From Anaerolineae bacterium (GTDB lineage Bacteria; Chloroflexota; Anaerolineae; Promineifilales; Promineifilaceae), in assembly GCA_023382655.1 (NCBI GenBank), contig JAHDWK010000033.1, positions 1 through 64,000 of the forward strand: a DNA stretch of 64,000 nt, written 5' to 3'. Positions 51,101-59,275 of this stretch are shown here, in pieces (position 1 is the first letter of the stretch; each line of letters starts with the position of its first letter). The position numbers and the translations under genes were made by a program. The notes beneath the pieces were generated by a model, which was not told the origin of the DNA, did no database searches, and saw only the letters and a program-made list of their open reading frames with translations.

Positions 51101-51893
51101 ATATCCACAAATGGCTATAGATGAATACAACCTACCACACATTGTGTGGAGTGGTGTTTACTACAATGGCCCAAGTCTGGCAGATCAAGTCAGTGATAGC
51201 TGGCTGACACAGATGTTTACTATCCCAGTGACAATGACTAACCCGGTTCTTTCTTTTCTCTACCAGATGGGTCAAGCGGTACCTGATGGCGACTCAAATC
51301 TGGTTATTACAGTTGACGATGGCACAGATATTACATCATTGCTGGAAGTGGATGAAAACACGGCCGGATGGTCTCATCAATGGGCAGATTTAAGCCAATG
51401 GGCCGGTGAAGTTGTGACGGTTACTTTCCATTTACACCAGGCAGCAGGGACTCCTGAAATCTGGAGTTATGTAGATGAGATTACTGTGGGGGCGGCTCAT
51501 TCTGATGTATGGGTGACTATAGCATCCACAGCGTCTGCTCTTCCCGGTGAACAGGGTGTTTTCAATGTCACTTATGGCAACCGAGGTGGAGCTATTGCTA
51601 GTAACAATCTTATCACTTTCACACTGCCTGCTGATATTAGCTTCGTTAGTGCAACGATCCCTCCCGTGACCACTTCACCATTGGTATTTAACCTCGGAGA
51701 TTTTGCGGCCAATTCTGCGCCCGGTTCCTTTATGATTACCGGCCTGATCTCACCGTTAGCTGCACCCTTTACCACGTTGACCAGCACGGCCGTCATAACC
51801 ACCGATGACCCCGAACTCGAACTGCTCAATAACCACGCGGAAGGGCACATTTACACGGCCACTTTCCGTTACCTGCCTGTTATCTTGCGGTAG
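48033..51893 (+). CDS. Giant secreted TolB-propeller protein, copy 2
   Basis: The ~1286-aa paralogue of the previous gene starts at 48033 with MLTNHFRRFFVLFVVVGLMTAV (signal peptide), preceded by AGGGAGG. It keeps the same order: PD40 repeats (SDMHPRLNRGATRIVFSSNRDGDYEIYVMN...), FN3-like segments, a regulatory-like domain (GIAGTAHDNAGVPIQNITLTT), HVVW-type propeller repeats (LAVDGTGTAHVVWE, LAIDTLGLAHVVWG), a jelly-roll-like C-terminal region (LSFLYQMGQAVPDGDSNLVITVDDGT) and a DUF11-like domain. It ends in RYLPVILR. Its leader and signal region are identical to copy 3, while the bodies diverge, suggesting conversion restricted to the 5' end. Confidence 0.85.
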   Translation: MLTNHFRRFFVLFVVVGLMTAVLRLGTAVTAQLPTEPPVPEERALLPHFPVAETDDAGAAILSPNVPAWSKGVFQSFRDGNWEIYGSDYAAGTYRLTAHGASDMHPRLNRGATRIVFSSNRDGDYEIYVMNVDGSGLQQLTYDSTHDVNPIWSPDGSRIAFQSYRDGQSELYVMNANGANLVRLTAHGAYDGDPTWSPDGSKIAFRSSRTGAPFIYVMNSDGTGIAQLSAQPSFYAAWSPDGSQIAYTADLDGDDFFEMWLMNANGSNQRMLLDPSGQQDAWVRGWSPDGREILFTHIKFIQYQGNWYWEWAYISSYDPIQNWSATLDSTGLDWHPDWQTADIAPPTSAVNPLPAQSIYQFSVNWSGQDNGIAGIEGYDVQYKIGVNGVWTDHQINDPSTGWEISNGIGGQTYYFRVRARDYAGNVEPWPANSDASTTIESAPPQTTVFLLAPFTRINEQLLLDWDGYDPGNSGVAEYDIQYRLGNGNWIDWTTSMQPPAHFTNPTPGQTYYFRIRGRDRAQNAESWTAGNGDTSTSVYTWGIAGTAHDNAGVPIQNITLTTNPASFHIMTGDSEGHYAGHIATEAITYMVGWEKDGYGVLPATDFPAVNDAQLTVVLPPADNILVNSGFESGSLQPGWAATGTALPIVTDTLRNTGQYAASLGTIGQETVDVFLGTGSKPLLALGPDNTVHVLWKDYNGALQYAWRNSQGVWSTVQTLANQVLDHPHLAVDGTGTAHVVWEVMMTGIYYRQRPSGGSWSTTQTVHTSNEPWLRSKMAASASGTVHVIWESSTGLADDVFYRRRTSGGTWSAVENATNSGQHNSDSQLVVDNNGVVHIVSKGGQGGLVYVRRPPNGTWSANETIFIDYYEAVHFPRLAVDDNGRAYVTWNFRYYNQSDSHYYFAERGINGGWSAPYALAESGGLLSQDIAVGPDQTVHFVFGDYDEGSYRQRPVGGSWSEIQELVTPSTEGMQDPQLAIDTLGLAHVVWGITNGYGHVYYVRQTSDGFWTEPDVLTNQPGGELYPQMAIDEYNLPHIVWSGVYYNGPSLADQVSDSWLTQMFTIPVTMTNPVLSFLYQMGQAVPDGDSNLVITVDDGTDITSLLEVDENTAGWSHQWADLSQWAGEVVTVTFHLHQAAGTPEIWSYVDEITVGAAHSDVWVTIASTASALPGEQGVFNVTYGNRGGAIASNNLITFTLPADISFVSATIPPVTTSPLVFNLGDFAANSAPGSFMITGLISPLAAPFTTLTSTAVITTDDPELELLNNHAEGHIYTATFRYLPVILR

Positions 51894-51901
51894 AAAAAAG
51901 T

Positions 51902-51923
51902 GGGTACGGCCGTTGCCGTACCC
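51902..51923. repeat. Hairpin between propeller copies 2 and 3
   Basis: Nine-bp arms GGGTACGGC (51902-51910) and GCCGTACCC (51915-51923) with a CGTT loop. It contains one ACGGCCGT-overlapping word and lies between the stop of copy 2 and the exact 88-bp repeat. Confidence 0.8.
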
Positions 51924-51927
51924 GCTA

Positions 51928-52015
51928 CCATTTTTAGGGAGGAAACCATGTTAACCAATCATTTTCGTCGTTTTTTTGTGTTGTTTGTGGTGGTGGGGTT
52001 GATGACGGCCGTACT
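51928..52015 (+). repeat. 88-bp exact direct repeat, second copy
   Basis: Same sequence as 48013-48100: leader, Shine-Dalgarno and signal-peptide codons of propeller copy 3. Confidence 0.8.
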
Positions 52016-55000
52016 CAGCATCGTCACGGCCGTGATTGCCCAACCAACCACATCCCCACCTGCCCCAAATGAACGCGCTCTGTTGCCCCATCTGGCGACG
52101 GGTGAGGCAGATGCAGGTGTGGGCAGCGCCATACTGTACCCACCAGACTGGAGCAAAGGTGTTTTTCAATCTTATCGGGATGGCAATTGGGAAATTTACA
52201 GCAGCCAGCCGCCGCACCGATTAACAAATCATGGCAGTTCCGATATGCACCCCCGCTACAATCGGGGCGCTACCCACATCGTTTTTAGCTCGAATCGGGA
52301 CGGAGATTACGAAATCTTTGTGATGAATGCCGACGGTTCCGGTTTGCAGCAGTTAACGCACAATGGGGCCAACGATGTGAATCCAGTTTGGTCGCCGGAC
52401 GGCAGTCAGATTGCCTTTCAGTCTTACCGGGATGGGCAGGCTGAGGTTTATGTGATGGACGCCAATGGCTTAAACGAGCGGCGGTTGACGGCGCATGGCA
52501 GTTATGATGGTGAACCGACCTGGTCGCCGGACGGTAGCCAGCTGGCCTTTACGTCGGCGTGGACGGGGACGCCGTACATTTATGTGATGAACAGTGACGG
52601 TACAGGTATTAGCCAGCGTTCCAGCCAACCGAGCGTTTATCCGGCCTGGTCGCCGGATGGCAGCCAGATTGCCTACAGCGGTGATCAGGATGGGGATGGC
52701 TGGTTAGAACTTTGGTTGATGAACGCTGATGGTTCAAACCAGCATATGTTGTACGATCCTTATGAGGTGCAGGCCGATGCCTGGGCGCGTGGTTGGTCAC
52801 CAGACGGCCGTGAAATCACTTTCACAGATATCAAGTTTATCCAGTACCAGGGCAACTGGTATTGGGAATGGGCCTATATTATAAGCTACGATCTGCTCAA
52901 TAGTTGGCCCGCTTCAATGGATTTGACGGGTTTGGATTGGCATCCTGACTGGCAAACTACGGATGTAACCCCTCCCGTGAGTGAGCTTGAGAGCCTGCCC
53001 GCTTTTTCCCAGCCCCCAGATTTTCGGATATATTGGTCAGGTACAGATCAGGAATCAGGAGCGGGGCTGGCAACTTATGATGTTCAGTATAAAGTTGGCT
53101 CATCTGGCCCGTGGGTGGATTGGCAAATGGGAGTAACGGAGACATCGGCGGCGTACACGGCCGTGCCCGGTACAACCGTCTCCTTTCGCGCCCGTGCCCG
53201 CGATAATGCCCTTAACGTGGTAAACTGGCCTGCGGTGGAGGCCCAGACGACCACTTTTTACACCTGGTCGTTCGGTGGCAAAGTGACAGATAATCGCGGT
53301 ATGCCCATTGCCCAGACGCCCCTCAGTATCAGCCCACTGCCGTTAAACGAGGCCATCACGGATGACAACGGTGATTTCTTTTCACGGCTAAAAACGGAAG
53401 GTAGCCACACCCTGGATGTCAACCGTGCCGGGTATGGCGACCTGGCCTCCACCAGCCTGAATATGGAGAATCTGGCGCACATTTACCTGCCACCGGCTAA
53501 CAATGCATTGCTGAACGGCGGTTTTGAGGCGGCTACGCCGCTAGATGACTGGACGACGACGGGCACGGTCACGGCCGTGACCAACCCCCACCACACAGGC
53601 ACTAAAGCTGTTCGATTAGGCAACACTAATTGTTCCGATCCTTGCTTGACTACAGGCGAGGAAACAAATTTTAATGTCATCCAACCTGATATAGCTGCTG
53701 ACAGTCAGGGGATATTACATCTTGTTAAAGTTGACGACTTGGGGCATGTTATTTACACAAACCGATCTACCACTGGTGTATGGTCAACAACTCATACTAT
53801 CAGTTCAAATTCAGGCGAACACCCCATGCTGGCTGTCGACCCAAATGATGATTTGCATGTTTCATGGACAAGCAATCATCAAGTCTTTTATTCACATAAA
53901 TCGGCAGGTAATTCATGGTCTACACCGGTTGTTGTGGCCACATTAGCGGATAACTCTATTGTTACCAATCTGGTTGCAGATAGTCAGGGTGGTTTACACG
54001 CACTCATCGAAACTCTGGTTGGTTATCAGCCTGGCGCCAATTATCTTTACCGCCAACCTGATAGTATCTGGCAAGCGCCAATTCACTTAACAATGCCAGA
54101 ACTTCCTCTCAACTATAGAAATGGGGTAATGGCTATAGGGCCAGATGATTCTTTACACTTTATCTGGGGGCAACGACAGTTTAGTACCTCCCCCCCAACG
54201 GTTGAACTGATTTATCAGCAACGTTTTTCTGATGGCACATGGAGTAGCAAGGCGTCTGCACCCATTGCAGAAAACCTTTATGACATTGTGCTACACAACG
54301 CCACAGTCGATGTTGATGGCTCCCTTCATGTGGCATGGACTGGAACTATCTTAGACACTCTTGATGTTACTATGCATGCCATACGATTGGCCAATGGATC
54401 ATGGTCTGGCTTAACGCTTTTTAACCAGGGAGATGATAATAGAATTTTAGACTTAGATTTGTCTGGAGACAGTTACGGGAATATACATGCTGTTTTTATA
54501 ACAAGTTACTCCTATAACTATTTCTACCGTTTGTGGCGACCAGGATCAGGTTGGCAGTCATCGGTTTTATTAGGGAATCAAGCCTGGTATGATCTTGCAC
54601 CGAGAACTACTGTTGACCCTTATGATCTTGTTCATATTCTTGCGCCTGATCAGAACGGTATCTATTTTCGCTCCTTACCGGCCGCATCCAACAACACGGC
54701 CGTACTCAGCCAACAGGTCACCATTCCGGCGGATATGCCCGCGCCGACGCTGGCTTTTATGGCGCAGCGGCCGGGGGATCTGCCGGGGGATGCTTCCGGG
54801 TTGGAACTGCTGGTGAGTGACGGGGTGACGACTACGGCCGTGCCCCTGGCCAACGGTGGTGCGGCCTGGGCGCATTACTGGGCGGACATGTCCCCCTGGG
54901 CCGGGCAGACGGTGACGGTGGATTTCCGGCTGACGCAGGTGAGTGGCGACCCGCGTGTGCAGGCCGCCATTGATGATGTGACGTTGGGGTCATCTTACCC

Positions 55001-55397
55001 GGATACTTGGGTGTGGGGCGTGGGGCCGGGGTCGGCGTTGCCCGGTGAGACGGTGGTGTTGACGCTGGAATATGGCAACAACGGCCGTGTGCCCGCCGCC
55101 GATGGTGAACTGGTGATGGGCTGGTCGGAGGCACTCACGTTTGTTTCGGCCAGCGTCACGCCCACAGTGGGGGTGGACACATTGACCTGGGAGCTGGGCG
55201 AGTTGGCGGCGGAGGCCGCGCCTGTGACCATTGTGGTGACGGCGACGGTGGACGCGGCTACCCCCTTCTGGGAAGTGATTGACCTACCGGTTTCCTTGAG
55301 TTCGGCGACTGCCGAGGTGGAACAGCAAAATAATGAGGTTGTCATCTCCCTGTTGGTGGCTTATCGCCAGTTGTTACCAATGCTGGCCAGGCCATAA
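51948..55397 (+). CDS. Giant secreted TolB-propeller protein, copy 3
   Basis: The ~1149-aa third paralogue has the same signal peptide as copy 2 and the same N-terminal PD40 repeats (DGQAEVYVMDANGLNERRLT, QIAFQSYRDGQ). It has one FN3-like segment fewer in the middle than copies 1 and 2, then a regulatory-like domain (GGKVTDNRGMPIAQTPLSISP) and HVSW/HFIW-type repeats. A more divergent GC-rich C-terminal half follows (ETVVLTLEYGNNGRVPAADGELV). It ends in YRQLLPMLARP instead of RYLPxxxR. The shift in composition after about position 54660 is visible and suggests the C-terminal part has another origin or was replaced. Confidence 0.82.
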   Translation: MLTNHFRRFFVLFVVVGLMTAVLSIVTAVIAQPTTSPPAPNERALLPHLATGEADAGVGSAILYPPDWSKGVFQSYRDGNWEIYSSQPPHRLTNHGSSDMHPRYNRGATHIVFSSNRDGDYEIFVMNADGSGLQQLTHNGANDVNPVWSPDGSQIAFQSYRDGQAEVYVMDANGLNERRLTAHGSYDGEPTWSPDGSQLAFTSAWTGTPYIYVMNSDGTGISQRSSQPSVYPAWSPDGSQIAYSGDQDGDGWLELWLMNADGSNQHMLYDPYEVQADAWARGWSPDGREITFTDIKFIQYQGNWYWEWAYIISYDLLNSWPASMDLTGLDWHPDWQTTDVTPPVSELESLPAFSQPPDFRIYWSGTDQESGAGLATYDVQYKVGSSGPWVDWQMGVTETSAAYTAVPGTTVSFRARARDNALNVVNWPAVEAQTTTFYTWSFGGKVTDNRGMPIAQTPLSISPLPLNEAITDDNGDFFSRLKTEGSHTLDVNRAGYGDLASTSLNMENLAHIYLPPANNALLNGGFEAATPLDDWTTTGTVTAVTNPHHTGTKAVRLGNTNCSDPCLTTGEETNFNVIQPDIAADSQGILHLVKVDDLGHVIYTNRSTTGVWSTTHTISSNSGEHPMLAVDPNDDLHVSWTSNHQVFYSHKSAGNSWSTPVVVATLADNSIVTNLVADSQGGLHALIETLVGYQPGANYLYRQPDSIWQAPIHLTMPELPLNYRNGVMAIGPDDSLHFIWGQRQFSTSPPTVELIYQQRFSDGTWSSKASAPIAENLYDIVLHNATVDVDGSLHVAWTGTILDTLDVTMHAIRLANGSWSGLTLFNQGDDNRILDLDLSGDSYGNIHAVFITSYSYNYFYRLWRPGSGWQSSVLLGNQAWYDLAPRTTVDPYDLVHILAPDQNGIYFRSLPAASNNTAVLSQQVTIPADMPAPTLAFMAQRPGDLPGDASGLELLVSDGVTTTAVPLANGGAAWAHYWADMSPWAGQTVTVDFRLTQVSGDPRVQAAIDDVTLGSSYPDTWVWGVGPGSALPGETVVLTLEYGNNGRVPAADGELVMGWSEALTFVSASVTPTVGVDTLTWELGELAAEAAPVTIVVTATVDAATPFWEVIDLPVSLSSATAEVEQQNNEVVISLLVAYRQLLPMLARP

Positions 55398-55405
55398 ATG
55401 ACGAA

Positions 55406-55439
55406 GGGCACGGCCGTAACCCCCGTTACGGCCGTGCCC
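55406..55439 (+). terminator. ACGGCCGT hairpin after propeller copy 3
   Basis: Fifteen-bp arms (55406-55420 and 55425-55439) with a CCCC loop. Each arm contains ACGGCCGT. It follows the stop codon by 9 bp. Only TTCAC follows, so no classical T-run. Confidence 0.7.
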
Positions 55440-55476
55440 CTTCACAATTCATAATTCCTAATTCATAATTACTCCC

Positions 55477-55974
55477 ATGACCACCTTCCCCCAATTTTGT
55501 GCCCGCGCCAAAATGCGCCACGATTATGCCGATATGATCCAGGTGCGTTACCCGCACCCGAACGGCGAAAATTTTGAAAGCTGGGTCAGCGGCGAGGAGG
55601 TGATGAGCCGCCTCAAAACCGCCTCCCGTGAGCAGTTGATTCGCAGCTTTAGCCGTATGAAGTGGGGCGAGGCCGTCACCGCGTTGGAGCGGGAATGGCA
55701 GCAGGCGAAAGAAAAGAGCTATTGGGAGTTCCGGCAGCGCAGCGGCAATAAACTTGCCCGCAGCTTTGGCGGGCACATCTTTGGTGACACGGCCGCCGAC
55801 GCTATTCGCGGTGTGGACAGCACGGTGGACCCGCGTGAGCAGGAAAAACAGCAGTGGCAGGGGTGGCTGCCAGACCCGGCCTTCCGGGTGATCACGCTGG
55901 AACTCGCCTGGATTGATCTGGAGGGGGCGTTCCCGGAAGAACCCGGCGAGACGGAGCCGGATGATTGGGTATAA
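55477..55974 (+). CDS. Conserved-looking hypothetical protein
   Basis: This 165-aa soluble protein (MTTFPQFCARAKMRHDYADMIQVRYP...) has no recognised domain. It contains WVSGEEVMSRLK and a Trp-rich C-terminal segment (KQQWQGWLPDPAFRVITLELAWIDLEG), ending in an acidic tail. No Shine-Dalgarno precedes the ATG, and a CATAAT sequence lies about 7-8 nt upstream, so leaderless translation is possible. It lies convergent to the prepilin peptidase. Function unknown. Confidence 0.6.
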   Translation: MTTFPQFCARAKMRHDYADMIQVRYPHPNGENFESWVSGEEVMSRLKTASREQLIRSFSRMKWGEAVTALEREWQQAKEKSYWEFRQRSGNKLARSFGGHIFGDTAADAIRGVDSTVDPREQEKQQWQGWLPDPAFRVITLELAWIDLEGAFPEEPGETEPDDWV

Positions 55975-56003
55975 AAGTTGTTCTGCCCTGTGCCTGGCGC
56001 TAC

Positions 56004-56690
56004 TCAGTTGATGAACTGTTGCGCGTAATCAGCACCCCAGATGAGGAAGGCGATGCCGGAAAGGGCCAGGTATTGGCCGTAGGGCAGGGCGGTGCCGCGC
56101 CCCACGCGACGGGTTGCCAGCAACAACAGGGTAATCACACCGCCCAACATAATAGCCCAAAAGAGACAAAACCAGATGCGGTGAAAACCTAACATCAACC
56201 CCAACAGCAACGCTAATTTGACATCACCCATGCCGAGTGGGACGCGCTCGCGGCCGTACAACAAATTCGCCAGTCCATACAATGCCCCAAACACCAGCAG
56301 CCCCACCAGCCCGCCCACCAACGCCAGTTGGATGGTGTTCTCGTCTGGTGTCACCAAAAAACTGCCCCCAATTGCCAGCAGTATGGCCGGGTACACCACC
56401 ACATTGTAGATGAGCTGGTGTTCCAGGTCGGTGACGAGGATGAGGATGAGGATGGCGATGTAGAGGCTGTTGATGACCAGATTGACCAGTTCGGTAATCC
56501 AGAAAGGCAGGCAGAAGAACAGCACGGCCGTACCCGCCAATACCAGGGACGGCCGTTTCCGTTGCCGCCAACCCCAGGTAATCCAGGACGGCCGTTCTCT
56601 GTCCGGCAAATAATCCGCCAGCCAATTAACAGCCACCCCCACCAACAAACCCACCAACAACCAGATGAAATTGAGCAGCGAAATCGTCAT
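56004..56690 (-). CDS. Prepilin peptidase (type IV leader peptidase family, A24)
   Basis: This 228-aa polytopic membrane protease cleaves type IV prepilin leaders. The catalytic Asp pair of the family is in VTDLEHQLIYN and GMGDVKLALLLG, with several membrane helices on both sides (for example FFCLPFWITELVNLVINSLYIAILILILV). The Met at 56690 was chosen over the upstream longer frame because a TATAAT lies 6 nt before it and the extra residues translate a hairpin. The N-terminal methyltransferase Cys motifs of PilD are absent, so it is the short, peptidase-only form. No pilin or pil ATPase genes are in the window. Confidence 0.85.
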   Translation of the reverse strand: MTISLLNFIWLLVGLLVGVAVNWLADYLPDRERPSWITWGWRQRKRPSLVLAGTAVLFFCLPFWITELVNLVINSLYIAILILILVTDLEHQLIYNVVVYPAILLAIGGSFLVTPDENTIQLALVGGLVGLLVFGALYGLANLLYGRERVPLGMGDVKLALLLGLMLGFHRIWFCLFWAIMLGGVITLLLLATRRVGRGTALPYGQYLALSGIAFLIWGADYAQQFIN

Positions 56691-56696
56691 GCGCGC

Positions 56697-56702
56697 ATTA
56701 TA
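56697..56702 (-). promoter_or_regulatory. -10 box next to the prepilin peptidase start
   Basis: Minus-strand TATAAT separated by only 6 nt from the ATG at 56690, with no Shine-Dalgarno between. The mRNA would be essentially leaderless. Confidence 0.5.
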
Positions 56703-56734
56703 CGCCACATTTTTTACTGCTCCTAAAAGCGGGT

Positions 56735-56772
56735 ATGATTGTGCTGGTTGCTTATGCAACCAGCACAATCAT
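56735..56772. repeat. 17-bp perfect hairpin between divergent genes
   Basis: Arms 56735-56751 and 56756-56772 pair perfectly with a TTAT loop. It ends just before the AAGGAG Shine-Dalgarno of the acylase, so it would lie in the 5' leader of that gene if transcription starts upstream. Confidence 0.9.
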
Positions 56773-56784
56773 AAGGAGAAGAAG

Positions 56785-59223
56785 ATGAACCGTGTACTTC
56801 AGATATTGGCTTATATTTTTGCCGTGATTTTTGTTTTGTTATTGGTTGTCGTAGGCGCGCTGTTGGTGGTGCAGCGACGGCCGTACCCCCAAACCGCCCG
56901 CGCCCAAACCGTGCCTGGCCTGCAAGACGAAGTCACCATTTACCGCGACGAATACGGCATCCCCCACATCTACGCCGACAACCTGGAAGACCTGCTGTTT
57001 GCTCAGGGTTACGTCCATGCCCAGGACCGTTTCTGGCAAATGGAATGGTGGCGGCACATTGGGCAGGGGCGCATTTCCGAAATCGCCGGGGAGTCCACCC
57101 TCGACAATGACAAATTCATTCGCACCATGGGCTGGCCCCGTATGGCCCAAACCACCGTAGATTATTACCGTGAAAACGAACCAGAATACTATGCCCTGTT
57201 AGAAGCCTATGCCGCCGGCGTGAATGCCTACATCGGCGACAAATCCCCTGGCGAACTGTCCCTCAACTACGCCATTCTCCAGGCCGTCAACGAATCCTGG
57301 GAAATTGAACCCTGGGAACCGATTGACACGGTGGGGTGGGGGGTGGTCATGTCGTTTGATCTGGCCAATGATATTGACCGGGAACTGGCCTATGCCCGCA
57401 TGATTGACCAGTTTGGTGAGCAGATGGTGGCTGAGTTGGTACCGGCCTACCCTTACCACAATCGCCCGGTTATTGCCCCCACCGACCAACTGGTGAGCGA
57501 GATTGCCGGAGACGGGATACCTGAGGGGTGGGGTACGGCCGTGAACTGGCAAAACGTCAACACCACCCTCATCGGCGCTGCCCCCCAAACGCTGGGCGGT
57601 GAATTTTTCGTTGGCTCCAACAATTGGGTTATCAGCGGCCAACACACCGATACCGGCCTGCCCCTCCTGGCTAACGACCCCCACCTCGGCATCCAGATGC
57701 CCGCCATCTGGTACCAGGTTGGCCTACACGCCCCTGGTTATGAGGCTGTCGGCTTCTCCTTTGCCGGGGTGCCAGGTGTCATCGTCGGCCACAACAACGA
57801 CATCGCCTGGGGCGTCACCAATACCGGCGCGGATGTGTTAGACCTGTACATCGAACGCATTGACGGCGACCAATACGAATACATGGGCGAAATGCATGAC
57901 CTGGAAATCATCGAAGAAGTCATCAAGGTCAACGGCGGTGAAGATGTGGTGCTGCCGGTACGCATCACCCGCCATGGCCCCATCATCAGCGACGTGCTGG
58001 AAGATTCAGAAGAAGTGCTGGCCGTGCGTTGGGTCGCTCAAGAACCGTCTCGTGTCCTACAAGCGGTCTTACTGCTCAACCAGGCCAGCAATTACCAGGA
58101 ATTCCGCGACGCCTTGCGTTATTGGGACGTTCCCTCCCAAAACGTGGTGTATGCTGACCGTGAAGGCAACATTGCCTACCAGATGCCGGGTAACACGCCC
58201 ATTCGCCGCAATGGCCTGGGCATGGTGCCCGCACCCGGCTGGACAGACGAATATGAGTGGGAAGGTTGGATTCCTTTTGAAGAACTGCCGGCCCTCTTCA
58301 ACCCCGAACAGGGTTACATTTCCACCGCCAACCACGCCATTGTAGACCCGGCCTATCCCCACTACATCACCCGCGATTGGGCCGATGGCGACCGGGGGCA
58401 GCGCATTGTGGAAATGATTGACGCTATCATTGCCAATGGCGGCAAAATCTCCAGAGAGGACATCGCCGTTATCCAAAACGATAGTTTCTCCTTATTAGCC
58501 AAAACGTATGTGCCCTATCTGGCTAATCTGCAACCGGCCGATGAACGGGTACAGGCGGCGATTGATTTGCTGCGTAGTTGGGATGGACAAGAGCGGCGAG
58601 ACAGCCGCGCCGCCACTGTCTTTGAACTGTTTTACGTTTACCTCTACCCGGCAATCCTGGCCGATGAAATTGGCGAGGAGAACGTCGGCGAGATTCGCAA
58701 CAACATCTTCCTGCACACCATTGCCCCTGAGGTCACTTCCCCCTGGTGGGATAATGTCAATACGTCGGAACCGGAAAGCCGTGAAGATATTCTGTTGCAG
58801 GCGTTGACGGAGGCGGTGGACTGGCTGGATGAGAATGAGGGTGGGGATGTGCCCTGGGGAGAACTGCACACGGCCACGTTTGTTAGCCTGCCTCTGGGCG
58901 ACAGTGGTATTCCTGATATTGAGGCGTTGGTGAATCGAGGGCCATTTGCGGCCGACGGCGGGCGCAGTATTGTGAATGCCAATGGCTGGTCGCCGGGTAA
59001 TCCGGCGGAGATTACCGGCCATCCCTCTATGCGCATGATTCTGGATTTGAGCGACTTTGACGCCAGTTGGGCGGTCATTCCCACCGGGCAAAGCGGCCAT
59101 CCCGGACACCCCTGGTATGACAGCGAAATTCAGTTGTGGCTGAATGGGGAATACCACCCATTGTGGTGGAGTCGGGTAGCGGTAGAGGCCAATGCGGTGG
59201 AGGAGATGGTGTTACGGCCGTGA
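56785..59223 (+). CDS. Penicillin acylase family (S45) N-terminal-nucleophile hydrolase
   Basis: This 812-aa precursor begins with a membrane anchor (YIFAVIFVLLLVVVGALLVV), then the alpha-chain motif DEVTIYRDEYGIPHIYADNLEDLLFAQGYVHAQDRFWQMEWWR. Autocatalytic cleavage should expose the beta-chain N-terminal Ser in FVGSNNWVISG. PLLANDPHLGIQMPAIWYQVGLH and GVPGVIVGHNNDIAWGVTN are typical beta-chain motifs. The family includes penicillin, cephalosporin and acyl-homoserine-lactone acylases; the substrate here is unknown, and quorum quenching is one possibility. ATG 56785 is preceded by AAGGAG. It is divergent to the prepilin peptidase. Confidence 0.92.
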   Translation: MNRVLQILAYIFAVIFVLLLVVVGALLVVQRRPYPQTARAQTVPGLQDEVTIYRDEYGIPHIYADNLEDLLFAQGYVHAQDRFWQMEWWRHIGQGRISEIAGESTLDNDKFIRTMGWPRMAQTTVDYYRENEPEYYALLEAYAAGVNAYIGDKSPGELSLNYAILQAVNESWEIEPWEPIDTVGWGVVMSFDLANDIDRELAYARMIDQFGEQMVAELVPAYPYHNRPVIAPTDQLVSEIAGDGIPEGWGTAVNWQNVNTTLIGAAPQTLGGEFFVGSNNWVISGQHTDTGLPLLANDPHLGIQMPAIWYQVGLHAPGYEAVGFSFAGVPGVIVGHNNDIAWGVTNTGADVLDLYIERIDGDQYEYMGEMHDLEIIEEVIKVNGGEDVVLPVRITRHGPIISDVLEDSEEVLAVRWVAQEPSRVLQAVLLLNQASNYQEFRDALRYWDVPSQNVVYADREGNIAYQMPGNTPIRRNGLGMVPAPGWTDEYEWEGWIPFEELPALFNPEQGYISTANHAIVDPAYPHYITRDWADGDRGQRIVEMIDAIIANGGKISREDIAVIQNDSFSLLAKTYVPYLANLQPADERVQAAIDLLRSWDGQERRDSRAATVFELFYVYLYPAILADEIGEENVGEIRNNIFLHTIAPEVTSPWWDNVNTSEPESREDILLQALTEAVDWLDENEGGDVPWGELHTATFVSLPLGDSGIPDIEALVNRGPFAADGGRSIVNANGWSPGNPAEITGHPSMRMILDLSDFDASWAVIPTGQSGHPGHPWYDSEIQLWLNGEYHPLWWSRVAVEANAVEEMVLRP

Positions 59224-59233
59224 CCAACCAAGA

Positions 59234-59273
59234 GATTGGAGATTGGAGATAACCTTATCTCCAATCTCCAATC
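59234..59273. terminator. 19-bp perfect GATTGGAGA hairpin between convergent genes
   Basis: Arms 59234-59252 and 59255-59273 pair perfectly across only two unpaired bases. The arms contain the word GATTGGA twice. It is placed exactly between the convergent acylase and LysM genes, as a bidirectional terminator would be, but has no flanking T-runs. Confidence 0.7.
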
Positions 59274-59275
59274 CC

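Noticed and set aside
44062..55397. TolB-like proteins read as the Tol-Pal TolB component
   Set aside because: PD40 repeats are shared, but the proteins are ~1150-1300 aa with many extra domains and no tolA, pal or tolQR in the neighbourhood.
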